Part shown: one piece after another, positions 1-8,661 of the stretch
Layout of the letters: every line of letters begins with the position of its first letter
Numbering within the stretch: position 1 is the first letter of the stretch
Assembly (NCBI RefSeq): GCF_000961885.1
Contig: NZ_JZKH01000016.1
Coordinates: 1 to 64,000 of the forward strand
Direction: 5' to 3'
Origin: Streptomyces rubellomurinus
GTDB taxonomy: Bacteria; Actinomycetota; Actinomycetes; Streptomycetales; Streptomycetaceae
Length of the DNA: 64,000 nucleotides
The notes under the pieces: generated by a model
The model's database searches: none
Told to the model about the DNA's origin: nothing
What the model saw: the letters and a program-made list of their open reading frames with translations, nothing else
Translations under genes and position numbers: made by a program

Positions 1-334
1 AGGTGGCCATGCAGACCCCGACCCGGCCGGTGGCCTGGGCGTAGCCGGTGGCGGCGTGGCCGGCGCCCTGCTCGTGCCGGACCAGGATGTGGCGGACCTC
101 GGTGGAGTCCATCAGCGGGTCGTACGCGGGGAGGATGGCCCCGCCCGGGATGCCGAAGACGGTGTCCACCCCGACCTCTTCGAGGGAGCGGATCAACGCC
201 TCGGCCCCGGTCACCCCGGCCGCCGGGGCGGCGCCCTCCGGGCTGACGGCCTCCAGGGCGGGGGACTCCAGGGCGGCGTCCTCCGGGGGAGCGGCCTCCG
301 GGGCGGGCGCGGCGAACGTGCTGAGCTGGGACAT
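1..334 (-). CDS. ilvB: Acetolactate synthase large subunit, N-terminal part (cut by window edge)
   Basis: The first 111 codons of a thiamine-diphosphate enzyme read leftward off the window. After a loose Ala/Pro/Glu-rich extension of about 40 residues, the acetolactate synthase core begins with [19 protein letters not shown], then [20 protein letters not shown] and [20 protein letters not shown], which contains the conserved catalytic Glu. In the family this enzyme condenses two pyruvates, or pyruvate and 2-oxobutyrate, in branched-chain amino acid synthesis. The start is the ATG at 332-334. The regulatory subunit and downstream genes lie outside the window, so I cannot say whether this is the housekeeping copy or a pathway-specific paralogue. 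Confidence 0.9.
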   Translation of the reverse strand, partial: MSQLSTFAAPAPEAAPPEDAALESPALEAVSPEGAAPAAGVTGAEALIRSLEEVGVDTVFGIPGGAILPAYDPLMDSTEVRHILVRHEQGAGHAATGYAQATGRVGVCMAT

Positions 335-386
335 GCTGACAACCTCTCGGTTTCGTCGACGAGTTGGTCCCGTGGGACCGGGTGGT

Positions 387-436
387 GTCCACGGCCGGGG
401 CCGCCGCGGTGGGCGGCGGCCGGGTCGGCCGTGGAC
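387..436 (-). terminator. Large hairpin between MFS gene and ilvB
   Basis: A 10-bp outer stem (GTCCACGGCC pairing with GGCCGTGGAC) encloses an inner GC-rich stem. A second small hairpin follows at 366-379. It lies between the end of the MFS gene and the ilvB start, both on the minus strand. It could terminate the MFS transcript or act as an attenuator in an ilvB leader. The rest of 335-593 shows no other gene, and I could not find a convincing leader peptide rich in branched-chain codons. Confidence 0.5.
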
Positions 437-593
437 GTCGTGTCGGGAAACCGGGGCAGCAGGGTCTCTCTCCGCGCCGGTCGTCGGTCGTCGCGGTCTG
501 AGGGGTGACTCAGCGCTGGGTGCGACGCCGCACCGTCAGGAAGCGGTGGCCGGAAGGGCGTTGTCCGGCCCCGCGGGGGAATCGTCCCGCGTG

Positions 594-1814
594 TCAGCCC
601 TTCCGCGCGGACGCGCGCCGGGTGAACAGCAGGAAGAGCAGGGCCAGGGCGCCGATGCCCGAGGCCAGGCCGTACACGGTCGTGGCGCCGGCGCCGAGGG
701 CGGCACCGCCGATGATGCTGCCGAGGCCGATGCCGAGGTAGATGCCGGAGGAGTTGAGCGAGATCACCAGCGGCGCCTCCTGCGGGGCGACCTCGATCAG
801 CCGGTGCTGCTGCGGGGGCGTCTGGGACCAGCTGCTGCCGCCCCAGAGCATGCACAGCAGGCCGACCAGCGGCTTGACGTCGGCGTCGGTGGAGGCCAGC
901 CAGGCGAGCGCGCCGAGCGCGACCGCCATCACGGCGCAGCCGACGATCAGGACGTTGGTGGAGCCCCAGCGGTCGGTGGCGTGGCCGGCGGCGAGGTTGC
1001 CGATCACCGCGCCGATGCCGTACAGGAAGAGCATCCAGAGCACGCCGCTCTCGGGGATCTGGACGGCGTCCAGCATCGGCACGGCGTAGGCGTACGGCAC
1101 GTAGGTGGCGCACATGCCGAGCACGGTGAGCGGCAGCACGGCGAGCACGGCCGGGCGGCGCAGCACGGCCATGCGGGTGCGCAGCGGCACCCGGGCGGCG
1201 CCGGGGAGCCACGGCATGATCAGCCGGAGTATGACCGCGACGAACAGGCAGAGCCCGGCGACGATCCCCAGGGCGGTGCGCCAGCCGAACCAGTGGCTGG
1301 CGGCGTTGCCGAGCGGCACGCCGAGGGCGGTGGCGATGGTGAGGCCGCCGATGACCACGGCGAGGGCGCGGGCCCGCAGTTCGGGCCGGACGAGGGAGGC
1401 GCTGACGGCGCCGGCGTTGGGGGTGTACGAGGCGGCGCCGGCGGCGGCGAGGATCCGGCTGATGATCAGCACGGCCATGTTGGGGGCCAGTGCGGAGCCG
1501 AGGTTGGCGATGCCGAGGGTGAAGAGGGCGCCGATCAGCAGGGTGCGGCGGGGAAGCCGGGCGAGCAGGGTGGCCAGGACGGGGGAGAGGATCGCGTAGG
1601 CGGCGGCGAAGACTGTGATCGACTGGCCGGCGGTGGCGGAGGAGACGTGGAGGTCCTTGGCCATGGAGGGGAGGAAGCCGGCCACCACGAAGGCGTCCGT
1701 GCCGACCGCGAAGGTGCCCAGGGCGAGGACGAGGGTGGACGAGAGTCCGCCCTGGGGTGGTGTGCCGGGCTCGGCCGCGGCCTTCCGGTCGGTCGGAACC
1801 GAGACACTGGACAT
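594..1814 (-). CDS. MFS drug-efflux transporter (AraJ/Cmx-like)
   Basis: A 406-residue major facilitator protein with about 12 hydrophobic segments. The first segment (TLVLALGTFAVGTDAFVVAG) and the downstream RILAAAGAASYTPNAGA region resemble the bacterial AraJ/chloramphenicol-resistance efflux branch, which exports small molecules with protons. I chose the ATG at 1814 because AGGAGA precedes it by 7 nt; a longer frame reaches 1856 without a ribosome binding site. The gene lies 79 nt downstream of the Rrf2 regulator on the same strand, suggesting co-transcription or control by it. The substrate cannot be read from the sequence. Confidence 0.85.
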   Translation of the reverse strand: MSSVSVPTDRKAAAEPGTPPQGGLSSTLVLALGTFAVGTDAFVVAGFLPSMAKDLHVSSATAGQSITVFAAAYAILSPVLATLLARLPRRTLLIGALFTLGIANLGSALAPNMAVLIISRILAAAGAASYTPNAGAVSASLVRPELRARALAVVIGGLTIATALGVPLGNAASHWFGWRTALGIVAGLCLFVAVILRLIMPWLPGAARVPLRTRMAVLRRPAVLAVLPLTVLGMCATYVPYAYAVPMLDAVQIPESGVLWMLFLYGIGAVIGNLAAGHATDRWGSTNVLIVGCAVMAVALGALAWLASTDADVKPLVGLLCMLWGGSSWSQTPPQQHRLIEVAPQEAPLVISLNSSGIYLGIGLGSIIGGAALGAGATTVYGLASGIGALALLFLLFTRRASARKG

Positions 1815-1893
1815 CCGGATTCTCCTTGCAGTTCGGTCGGGGTTCGGTCCGGGCACGTTCCGGCGGCCCGGTCGGGTGGTCGGGTGGTCGGGG

Positions 1894-2373
1894 TCAGCCC
1901 GTCATGCGGGCGTAGTGGCGTCGGGTACGGGCGGCGGCGCCGCCGGGGGCGGAGGCCATCAGGTCGGCCACCGTCTGCCCGGCGAGCTCGCGGCGCCAGG
2001 CCAGTTCGGCCCGGCGCATCGCGGTGGCGATCCCGCAGGGGCTGCGGAACTCCCGTTCGGGGGCTCCGCCGCCCTCGGCGCGCTGGCGGATCTCGGTGCA
2101 GCGGAAGGCGTCCTCGGGGCCCTCGATGGCGGTGACGACGTCCATCAGCGAGATCCGCTCCGGCGGCCGGGCCAGCCGGAAGCCGCCCTTGATGCCGGGG
2201 GTGGAGCTCAGGATGCCGGCCCGGACCAGGGCCTGGAGGCGCTTGGTCAGGTAGGCCGGCGGCAGGTCGAACCAGGCTGCCAGCCGGGCTGTCGGCACCG
2301 GTTGCTCGCTGTCGAGCCAGGCCAGTGTGAGGCAGCAGTGGAGGCCCCATTCGACCCCTTCGCCCATCCGCAT
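1894..2373 (-). CDS. Rrf2-family transcriptional regulator
   Basis: A protein of 159 residues if started at the ATG at 2371-2373. The N-terminal winged helix has the Rrf2 pattern: VEWGLHCCLTLAWL, PPAYLTKRLQALVRAGIL, then the wing GIKGGFRLARPPERISLMDV. Cys residues at FRCTEIR and FRSPCGI fall near the iron-sulphur ligand region of the family, but only two are clear. Iron-sulphur sensing, of NO or redox state for example, is therefore possible but not shown. The start has no Shine-Dalgarno sequence. A TATCGT hexamer 7 nt upstream suggests a leaderless message. It most likely controls the adjacent MFS exporter. Confidence 0.85.
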   Translation of the reverse strand: MRMGEGVEWGLHCCLTLAWLDSEQPVPTARLAAWFDLPPAYLTKRLQALVRAGILSSTPGIKGGFRLARPPERISLMDVVTAIEGPEDAFRCTEIRQRAEGGGAPEREFRSPCGIATAMRRAELAWRRELAGQTVADLMASAPGGAAARTRRHYARMTG

Positions 2374-2497
2374 AACCAGGACGATACACATCCAGGTTCC
2401 GCCCGCGCAGGTCGGGCGCCCGATCGGCCGAAAGTATGTCAAGTTGCGGTCAGGACAGGCCATTGCGGACCTGTCGGACCGTCAGGTACAACAAGCG

Positions 2498-3472
2498 CTA
2501 GGGCCGGAGGACGACCCGGGTGCCGTGCAGTTCGCCGCGTTCCATCCGTCCGTGGACCTCGGCGGCGGCGCTCAGCGGGAGGGTCTCGACGGCCCGGGGC
2601 CGCAGCCGTCCGGCCGCGAGCAGGCGGTTGAGGGTGGCGGCGGCCTCGGCCAGTTCGGTGCCGGTCGCGTGCGAGATGACGAAGCCGGCGATCGAGCAGT
2701 CCTTCATGTACAGCGGCCCGACCGGGAGGACCGGCCGCGAACGGGCGCCGGCCAGCAGGACGATGCGTCCGCGCGGGGCGAGCAGGTCGACGGCGGCGGC
2801 CAGGTCGTTCTCGCCGGAGGTGTCGAGGTGGAGGTCGACGCCGCCCGGGCAGGCGCGGGTGAGGCGCTCGGCGAGCTCGGGGTCGCGGTAGTCCAGGGCC
2901 TCGGCGGCACCCAGCGCGCGGCAGTGGTCGAGGTCGCGGGCGGAGGCGGTGGCGACCACCCGGGCCCCGGCTTCGACGGCGAGGGTGACCAGCGCGGAGC
3001 CGACGTTCCCGGCGGCGCCGGCCACCAGGACGGTCTCGCCGGCCCGCAGGCGGCCGTGCGTGAACAGCCCGAGGTAGGCGGTCGCGCCCGGGTGGACGAC
3101 GGCGACGGCGTCCTCGGGGCGCACGCCAGGAGGGAGGTGGTAGAGGCGGTCGGCGGGGACGACGGCCTGTTCGGCGGCGGCGCCCTGGCGCCCGCCGTGG
3201 CCCAGGCTGTTGGTCCAGACCCGGTCGCCCACGGCGAAGCCGGCGGTGCCGGGACCGGTCGCCGCGACGGTGCCGACGAGGTCGCGGCCGATCACGAACG
3301 GGAACGGGAGGGGGGTGCGGAAGAGCCCCGAACGGACGAAGGTGTCCACCGGGTTGACGGTGGTGGAGGTGACGTCGACCAGGACGTCGGTCGGCCCCGG
3401 CCGGGGGGTGGGCAGTTCGCCGTACCGGATGTTCTCGGGGCCGCCGAGGGTCTCGATGAAGGCTGCTCGCAT
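2498..3472 (-). CDS. Zinc-type alcohol dehydrogenase / quinone oxidoreductase family protein
   Basis: A 324-residue MDR-superfamily oxidoreductase. The N-terminal GroES-like domain (MRAAFIETLGG, TTVNPVDTFVRSG, PFVIGRDLVGTV) is followed by a Rossmann NADPH domain with VLVAGAAGNVGSALVTLA. The structural-zinc cysteines of true alcohol dehydrogenases are absent, so it belongs with quinone or enone reductases. The ATG at 3470-3472 fits family N-termini; the frame extends to a TTG at 3532, but that segment shows no homology. No strong ribosome binding site is visible. The natural substrate is unknown, and the link to the cluster at 7-20 kb is only positional. Confidence 0.82.
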   Translation of the reverse strand: MRAAFIETLGGPENIRYGELPTPRPGPTDVLVDVTSTTVNPVDTFVRSGLFRTPLPFPFVIGRDLVGTVAATGPGTAGFAVGDRVWTNSLGHGGRQGAAAEQAVVPADRLYHLPPGVRPEDAVAVVHPGATAYLGLFTHGRLRAGETVLVAGAAGNVGSALVTLAVEAGARVVATASARDLDHCRALGAAEALDYRDPELAERLTRACPGGVDLHLDTSGENDLAAAVDLLAPRGRIVLLAGARSRPVLPVGPLYMKDCSIAGFVISHATGTELAEAAATLNRLLAAGRLRPRAVETLPLSAAAEVHGRMERGELHGTRVVLRP

Positions 3473-3757
3473 GATCGAAGAGTCTTTCACCGGGCCGCGC
3501 GCGGAGGTGCCGACACGGTGATTGTTCGTCAACTCGCCGGAACCGCTTCACGTCCGGGCCGCCGGCGGGACGGGTCGGCGGGCCGCGGGCGGCCGCGTCC
3601 GCTCCGGTTGCGGGTTGGCCGGAGGGCGGTTTTGCCTGCTCAGGCGGCCTGTCCGGTGGTCCCGCCATAGGTCTCTACCGCAGTCGTGTGGTCGGTGCAC
3701 CTGGGCCGGGTGCGGATCCTCCGTTTACCGTCGAACCATTCGGAGGAGACGGCTGCC
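3473..3757. other. Divergent intergenic region between oxidoreductase and transposase-like gene
   Basis: About 285 nt separating two divergent genes, presumably holding both promoters. A GGAGGAG ribosome binding site at 3742-3748 serves the plus-strand gene. I see no clear -35/-10 pair and no inverted repeats that would mark transposon ends. Confidence 0.4.
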
Positions 3758-5014
3758 ATGCGGAGGTTGGTCCACGTGCGCGACTTTGACCTGCACATGA
3801 TCGATACGGGAACGCCAGGGCGCGCGCCGGTGCTCGGCAGTTCCCACGACATCGTCCTCTCCGAGCTCTGTGCGGTGCTGTTCGCCTCGCTGCCCCGGTC
3901 CGACCAGCGCCGCAAGGGCGTGGAGTACCTGCGCGGGCTGCTGGGCGCGCAGGGCCGCAAGTCGGTCCGCAACATCGCGCGGCTGATCGGCGGCCAGGCC
4001 ACGGAGCAGAACCTGCACCACTTCATCAGCAGCTCCACCTGGGACTGGGACCCGGTCCGCGCGGCGCTGGCCCACTACGTGACGGCCGTCGCGCCGCCGC
4101 AGGCGTGGGTGGTGCAGCAGACCGTCATCCCGAAGGCGGGGGAGCACTCGGTGGGCGTGGACCGCCGGTTCATCTCCTCGCTCGGCCAGGTGCTCAACGC
4201 CCAGCAGGCGGTGGGCGTCTGGTCGGCGTCCGAGGAGGCGAGCATGCCGGTCAACTGGCGGCTGCACCTGTCCCGGGCGTGGCTCGACGACGTCCCCCGG
4301 CGCAGCCAGGCGTCCATCCCGGCGAGCGTGAACACCCGGACCCTGGGCGACTGCGCGGTCGAGGCGGTGCTGGAGCTGACCCGCTCCTGGGGCCTGCCCA
4401 CCCTGCCGGTGGTGATGGACGTGCGGGAGCTGGACGGCATGAAGGCGGTGCGGCGGCTGCGGGCGGCGGGGGTGCCGTTCGTCGTCCGGATCAACAGCAC
4501 GCTGCCGCTGAGCCCGGCCGAGGGCGGGCCGACCGGGCACGGCGCGGAGGCGCTGCCGGCCCACCGGATCATCGGGGCGTGCCGGGACCGCCGGCGGGTG
4601 GTGACCTGGACGGACCACGGGCCGGAGGGCGCGCCGCACGCCGCCCTGGTCGGCGCCGTCCGGGTCCGGACGGCGGCCGGCGCGGCCCGCACCCTGCGCT
4701 CGCCCGGGCGTCCGGGCGGCGTCGCGGGCGACGACCTGCTGCTGCTCGGCGCGGGCACCCCCGGCCGGCGCTGGCCGCAGGAGCTGTGGCTGGCCGACGT
4801 GCCGCACGCCTCGCCCGCCCAGCTGTTCCGGCTGAGCCTGCTGACCGGGCGGGTCGAGCGGGACTTCCACGAGATCGCCGACCGCACCGGCGTGCGCGAC
4901 TACACCGGCCGCTCCTTCAACGGCTGGCACCGCCACGTCACGCTGGCCTCGGCCGCCCACGCGGTCGCGGCCCTCGCCCACGGCGGCGGCCGCTCCCCGC
5001 GCCGGGTCGGCTGA
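3758..5014 (+). CDS. Domesticated IS701-type transposase-like protein, probable regulator
   Basis: A 418-residue protein with the IS701/IS4-type DDE transposase fold. Family hallmarks are RKGVEYLRGLLGAQGRKSVR, QNLHHFISSSTWDWDPVR, IPKAGEHSVGVDRRF and a C-terminal YTGRSFNGWHRHVTL block. Active IS701 enzymes carry an Asp pair just before the T-x-x-PK-x-G motif; here that site is Gln120-Gln121. The second Asp (D221) and the Glu (E372) are in place. It is therefore probably unable to cut DNA and may act as a DNA-binding protein. GGAGGAG nine nt before the ATG supports this start. No terminal inverted repeats flank it. It converges with the GAF regulator and lies beside the biosynthetic cluster. 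Confidence 0.8.
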   Translation: MRRLVHVRDFDLHMIDTGTPGRAPVLGSSHDIVLSELCAVLFASLPRSDQRRKGVEYLRGLLGAQGRKSVRNIARLIGGQATEQNLHHFISSSTWDWDPVRAALAHYVTAVAPPQAWVVQQTVIPKAGEHSVGVDRRFISSLGQVLNAQQAVGVWSASEEASMPVNWRLHLSRAWLDDVPRRSQASIPASVNTRTLGDCAVEAVLELTRSWGLPTLPVVMDVRELDGMKAVRRLRAAGVPFVVRINSTLPLSPAEGGPTGHGAEALPAHRIIGACRDRRRVVTWTDHGPEGAPHAALVGAVRVRTAAGAARTLRSPGRPGGVAGDDLLLLGAGTPGRRWPQELWLADVPHASPAQLFRLSLLTGRVERDFHEIADRTGVRDYTGRSFNGWHRHVTLASAAHAVAALAHGGGRSPRRVG

Positions 5015-5035
5015 GGTCTCGGGCGCGCGACCTGC

Positions 5036-6949
5036 TCACTCCGGCGGCGGGCCGTCCTGGGTGAGCAGGTCGCGGACGCGGGAGAGCCGCAGGGCGAGCT
5101 GGACTTCGAGCGCCTGGGCCGGGTCCTGCCAGTTCGGGCCGATCAGTTCGCCGATCCGCTCCAGCCGGCGGGCGACGGTGTTCGGGTGGACGTGCAGCTT
5201 CTGGGCGGCCCGGGTCGGGCTGCCGCCGGTCTCGAAGTAGGCGTCCAGGGTGCGGCCGAGGTCGGTGAACCGCTGCCGGTCGTAGTCGAGCACCGGGCCG
5301 ATCACCGAGTCGACGAAGGGGCGGACGTCCCGCTTCCCGGCGAGCAGGACGCCGAGGAAGCCCAGCTCCCCGGGGGAGGCCGAGCAGCCGGTGCTGCCGA
5401 GGGCGATCATCGCGTCGAGGCAGCGCAGGGCCTCCTGGTGGCAGTGGAACACCGAGGCGGCGTCGGTGACCGGCCCGGCCCCGGCCACCGTGACGGGTTC
5501 GCTGAGCAGCGGGGCGAGTTCGTTCAGGACGGTCCGGGCGGCGGCGCCGGCGTCGGTGCCGGGCAGCAGCAGGACGACGTTGCCGTCGTGGGCGACCCGC
5601 AGGCCCTTCAGCCGCGGGGCCAGCGCCATGAGCAGGGCACAGGCCCGGCCGACCGCGCGGGTGTCGGGGCGGGCGACCACCACGACGTGCGGTGCGCTCA
5701 GGTCGAGGCCCAACCGGCGGGCGCGTTCCTCCAGTTGCTGCGGCGGGCGCTTGGTGCCGGAGAGCAGGTCCTCCAGCAGCTCGTCGTGGGCGCGGCCCTG
5801 GGTGACGGTGGCGTCGCCGGTGCGCAGCAGCTGCACCGCCACGGCCTGGGCGGTGAGTTGCAGCAGTTCGTCGGTGTCGGAGGCGGCGTCGGGCCCGGGC
5901 CGGCACACCAGGGTGCCGAGCACCTCGCCGCCGGCGGTGACCGGGACGGCCCGCAGGCCGTCGGCGGTGTCCACCGGGCGCCCGGCGGCCTGCGCGCCCG
6001 CGGCGGCGGGGGCCGTTTCGGGCAGCCTGCCGACGCTGGTCAGGACGGTGCCGTCGGCGGCGTGGATCCGCAGCCCGTCGCCCAGTTGCCGGCTCGCGGC
6101 CTCGGCGACCCCGTACAGGTCGCTGTCGGTCAGCGCCCGTTCGGTCAACTCGCGCTGCAGCAGGCGCTGTTCGCGCAGGTCGCGGAGGGCGGTGACGGTG
6201 CGGTCGTGCTCCTCGCTCAGCTGGCGGGCGGCGGCCGCGGTCTCCTCCAGCTGCTGGGTGCGCAGGACGGCCAGCCCGGCGAGTTCGCCGAGCAGGTTCA
6301 TGGTGGAGATCTCCTCCGGCGTGAAGTGCCGCACGTTGCGGTCGGCGACGTAGAGCGCGCCGTAGGAGTCCGGGCCGTGGCTCAGCGGGACGGCCATCAG
6401 GGCGCGCAGCGCCTCGGCGCGGACCACGTCGTCGATCGCGTGGGTGTGGCGGATCCGCTGGTCGACGAGGTAGTCCGGGGTCCACATCGGGGTCAGGCCG
6501 GCGACGGCGGCGTGGCCGAGGCCGGCGCCGTCGGTCAGCCGCAGGCCCACGTTGAGGGCGGAGGTGTGGCCGTCCGAGGCCCGGACGTAGGACTGGCCGT
6601 CCTGCTCCCCGGGGAAGCTGACGCAGGCCATGTCGGCGCCGAGGAGCAGCCGGGCGCGGCGGGTGACGACCTTGAGCACCTCGTCCAGGGTGTTCGGGAC
6701 GAGGAGGTCCCGGGCGGTGTCGAGCAGCGCGGACAGCCCGGCCTCGCGCTGCTGGCGGCCCCGGCGCTGGGCGCAGATGCCGAGTCCGAGCCGGACGGCC
6801 TGCTCCAGGGCCGCCGCCTCGGCCTGCCCGGCGCCCTCGCGGGCGGCCTCGGCGGGCAGCGACTCGATGCGGGCCGCCGGGGCCTCGGCCACGAGCAGGC
6901 TCAGTACGGACAGTGCGTCGGGCCGCTTGCGGGCCTCCTGTTCGGTCAT
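5036..6949 (-). CDS. GAF-domain / PucR-type (CdaR-like) transcriptional regulator
   Basis: A protein of about 637 residues. A GAF domain (roughly 90-240) is followed by a coiled-coil-like linker (QLEETAAAARQLSEEHDRTV), a second sensor-like region with VPVTAGGEVLGTLVCRPG, and a C-terminal PucR helix-turn-helix (TLDAYFETGGSPTRAAQKL, HVHPNTVARRLERI). Such proteins sense small molecules through GAF and activate degradation or antibiotic genes. The ATG at 6949 has GGGATGGGAC just upstream; a longer frame to 7003 would run through the repeat array. It is divergent from the phzC-like operon, so it is the best candidate for the pathway-specific regulator. Confidence 0.8.
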   Translation of the reverse strand: MTEQEARKRPDALSVLSLLVAEAPAARIESLPAEAAREGAGQAEAAALEQAVRLGLGICAQRRGRQQREAGLSALLDTARDLLVPNTLDEVLKVVTRRARLLLGADMACVSFPGEQDGQSYVRASDGHTSALNVGLRLTDGAGLGHAAVAGLTPMWTPDYLVDQRIRHTHAIDDVVRAEALRALMAVPLSHGPDSYGALYVADRNVRHFTPEEISTMNLLGELAGLAVLRTQQLEETAAAARQLSEEHDRTVTALRDLREQRLLQRELTERALTDSDLYGVAEAASRQLGDGLRIHAADGTVLTSVGRLPETAPAAAGAQAAGRPVDTADGLRAVPVTAGGEVLGTLVCRPGPDAASDTDELLQLTAQAVAVQLLRTGDATVTQGRAHDELLEDLLSGTKRPPQQLEERARRLGLDLSAPHVVVVARPDTRAVGRACALLMALAPRLKGLRVAHDGNVVLLLPGTDAGAAARTVLNELAPLLSEPVTVAGAGPVTDAASVFHCHQEALRCLDAMIALGSTGCSASPGELGFLGVLLAGKRDVRPFVDSVIGPVLDYDRQRFTDLGRTLDAYFETGGSPTRAAQKLHVHPNTVARRLERIGELIGPNWQDPAQALEVQLALRLSRVRDLLTQDGPPPE

Positions 6950-6985
6950 GTCCCATCCCTGCCTGTGCGCCGAGGTCGTCGGTTC

Positions 6986-7020
6986 GGCATGTCGGTTTGG
7001 CATGTCTGTTTGGCATGTCG
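6986..7020 (-). repeat. Three 13-bp direct repeats upstream of GAF regulator
   Basis: GGCATGTC occurs at 6986-6993, 6999-7006 and 7012-7019, exactly 13 bp apart, with GTTT between copies. On the minus strand this reads as repeated GACATGCCAAAC in the 5' leader of the GAF/PucR gene, just downstream of an AT-rich stretch (7026-7050) that could hold its promoter. This suggests an operator array for autoregulation. Confidence 0.6.
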
Positions 7021-7227
7021 CAGTCGAATGATGATGTGTTTATCACGTCACTTTGTGTGGATGGCAGGCGATTTCACAGTTCGGACGGTGGAGCCCACCT
7101 CCCGGGGCGCCCTCCGATGTGGTGCCGGGCCACCTTCCCGCCACCCCCGCCGATGGGGCCGGCCCGGGCGCGGACGGTGGTCCGCCCACCCCCGGGGTGT
7201 GCCGGGACCACCGGGGAACGGCGGCAT

Positions 7228-7320
7228 CTGACGGAGTCTGCCGTCACCTGATGGAGTATCCGCCCACCTGACGGAGTGCGGCGGCCGGCGTTGGCGGGGC
7301 GGGAGGGCGCGGCCCAGGAT
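7228..7320 (+). promoter_or_regulatory. Direct-repeat operator and putative promoter of the phzC-like operon
   Basis: CTGACGGAGT (7228-7237), CTGATGGAGT (7248-7257) and CTGACGGAGT (7268-7277) are spaced by exactly 20 bp, about two helical turns. They end just before a possible TTGGCG (7291-7296) / CAGGAT (7315-7320) promoter with an 18-bp spacer. Repeats on one helix face immediately upstream of a -35 box are typical of activator sites. The region between the two arrays (7051-7227) holds no gene I can support. Confidence 0.6.
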
Positions 7321-7408
7321 CGGGACCGACCAGTGCCATCCGCAGCCTCTCCACGACGCCCCCCGTGCGCGCCGCCGAGCCGACGCACCTTCGCCCCGGG
7401 AGACACCC

Positions 7409-8581
7409 ATGGCCACCGCCCTGTCCACGCTGCTGTCCCGGCCGGCACTCCACCAGCCGGACTGGGGCGACCACGAGCAACTGCCCGAGATCAAGGACCG
7501 GTTGGCCGGCCTGCCGCCACTGGTCGGCCCGGCCGACGTGCGGCGGCTGCGCGCGGTGCTGGCCGAGGTCGCGGCCGGGCGGGCCCAGGTGGTGCAGATC
7601 GGCGACTGCGCCGAGGACCCGGCGGAGTGCACCGCGGAGGACGTCGCCCGCAAGGCCGGACTGCTGGACGTGCTGGCCGGCATCGTCACGATGGCCACCC
7701 ACCGCCCGGTCGTCCGGGTCGGCCGGATGGCCGGCCAGTTCGCCAAGCCCCGCTCCAGCGACACCGAGCGGGTCGGCGGCGTCGACATCCCGGTGTTCCG
7801 CGGCCACCTGGTCAACAGCCCCGAACCCGACCCGGAGCTGCGCCGCCCCGACCCGCAGCGGCTGCTGCACTGCTACTGGGCGGCGGCCGAGGCGATGACC
7901 CACCTCGGCTGGCCGGACCCGGACCGCCGCTCGCCGCTCAGCGCGCCGGTCTGGACCAGCCACGAGGCGCTGCTGCTCGACTACGAACTGCCGCTGATCC
8001 GGCAGGTCGGCTACACCGAGAGCATGCTGACCTCCACGCACTGGCCGTGGATCGGCGAGCGCACCCGCGACGTGACCGGCGCCCACGTCGCGATGCTCGC
8101 CTCGGTCGCCAACCCGGTCGCGTGCAAGGTCGGCCCCGGCATGACGCCCGAGGAACTGCTGGCCCTGTGCGAGCGGCTCGACCCGCGCCGCGAGCCCGGC
8201 CGGCTCACCCTGATCGCCCGGATGGGCGCCGAGGCGGTCGCCGACCGGCTGCCCCCGCTGGTCCGGGCCGCCCGGCTGGCCGGCCACCCCGTCATCTGGC
8301 TCACCGACCCGATGCACGGCAACACCGTGACCGCGCCCGGCGGGCTGAAGACCCGGTTCGTCGAGACCGTCGTCCGGGAGGTCCAGCGCTTCCGGTACGC
8401 CGTCCGCTCCGAGGGCGGCGTGGCCGGCGGCCTGCACCTGGAGACCACGCCCGACGACGTCACCGAGTGCGCCCACGACGCCTCGGGGGCGGCGCAGGTG
8501 GGCGACAAGTACACCAGCTTCTGCGACCCCCGGCTCAACCCCGGCCAGGCCATCACCGTGGTCTCCGCCTGGGAGGGATAG
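7409..8581 (+). CDS. phzC: Class II DAHP synthase (PhzC-like)
   Basis: A 390-residue plant-type 3-deoxy-D-arabino-heptulosonate 7-phosphate synthase. It joins phosphoenolpyruvate and erythrose 4-phosphate to feed the shikimate pathway. Diagnostic segments include VVQIGDCAED, VVRVGRMAGQFAKPRS, YESML-like GYTESMLTSTHWPWIGER, the substrate site VANPVACKVGPGM, and WLTDPMHGNT with SEGGVAGGLHLE near the end. At about 390 residues it matches the short, cluster-associated PhzC form rather than the longer primary enzyme. It is the first gene of a four-gene plus-strand operon. Its presence suggests a dedicated, probably feedback-insensitive chorismate supply, as in phenazine and benzoxazole clusters. 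Confidence 0.9.
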   Translation: MATALSTLLSRPALHQPDWGDHEQLPEIKDRLAGLPPLVGPADVRRLRAVLAEVAAGRAQVVQIGDCAEDPAECTAEDVARKAGLLDVLAGIVTMATHRPVVRVGRMAGQFAKPRSSDTERVGGVDIPVFRGHLVNSPEPDPELRRPDPQRLLHCYWAAAEAMTHLGWPDPDRRSPLSAPVWTSHEALLLDYELPLIRQVGYTESMLTSTHWPWIGERTRDVTGAHVAMLASVANPVACKVGPGMTPEELLALCERLDPRREPGRLTLIARMGAEAVADRLPPLVRAARLAGHPVIWLTDPMHGNTVTAPGGLKTRFVETVVREVQRFRYAVRSEGGVAGGLHLETTPDDVTECAHDASGAAQVGDKYTSFCDPRLNPGQAITVVSAWEG

Positions 8582-8661
8582 CGCTCGGGCCGTCGCAGCG
8601 GCACACCACCACACCCAGAGCAACGGGCCGGCCTCGCGCCGGCCCCGAGGGAGGTCCGGCA

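Noticed and set aside
505..530. Seven-codon ilvB leader peptide on the minus strand
   Set aside because: The GTG-initiated frame lacks a ribosome binding site and has no Leu, Ile or Val codons to sense.
48..2135. 695-codon plus-strand open frame
   Set aside because: Frame shadow opposite the ilvB, MFS and Rrf2 genes; low-complexity Gly/Ala/Arg composition with no recognisable domain.
3758..5014. Active IS701 insertion sequence
   Set aside because: No terminal inverted repeats or target duplications were seen around it and the first catalytic Asp is missing.
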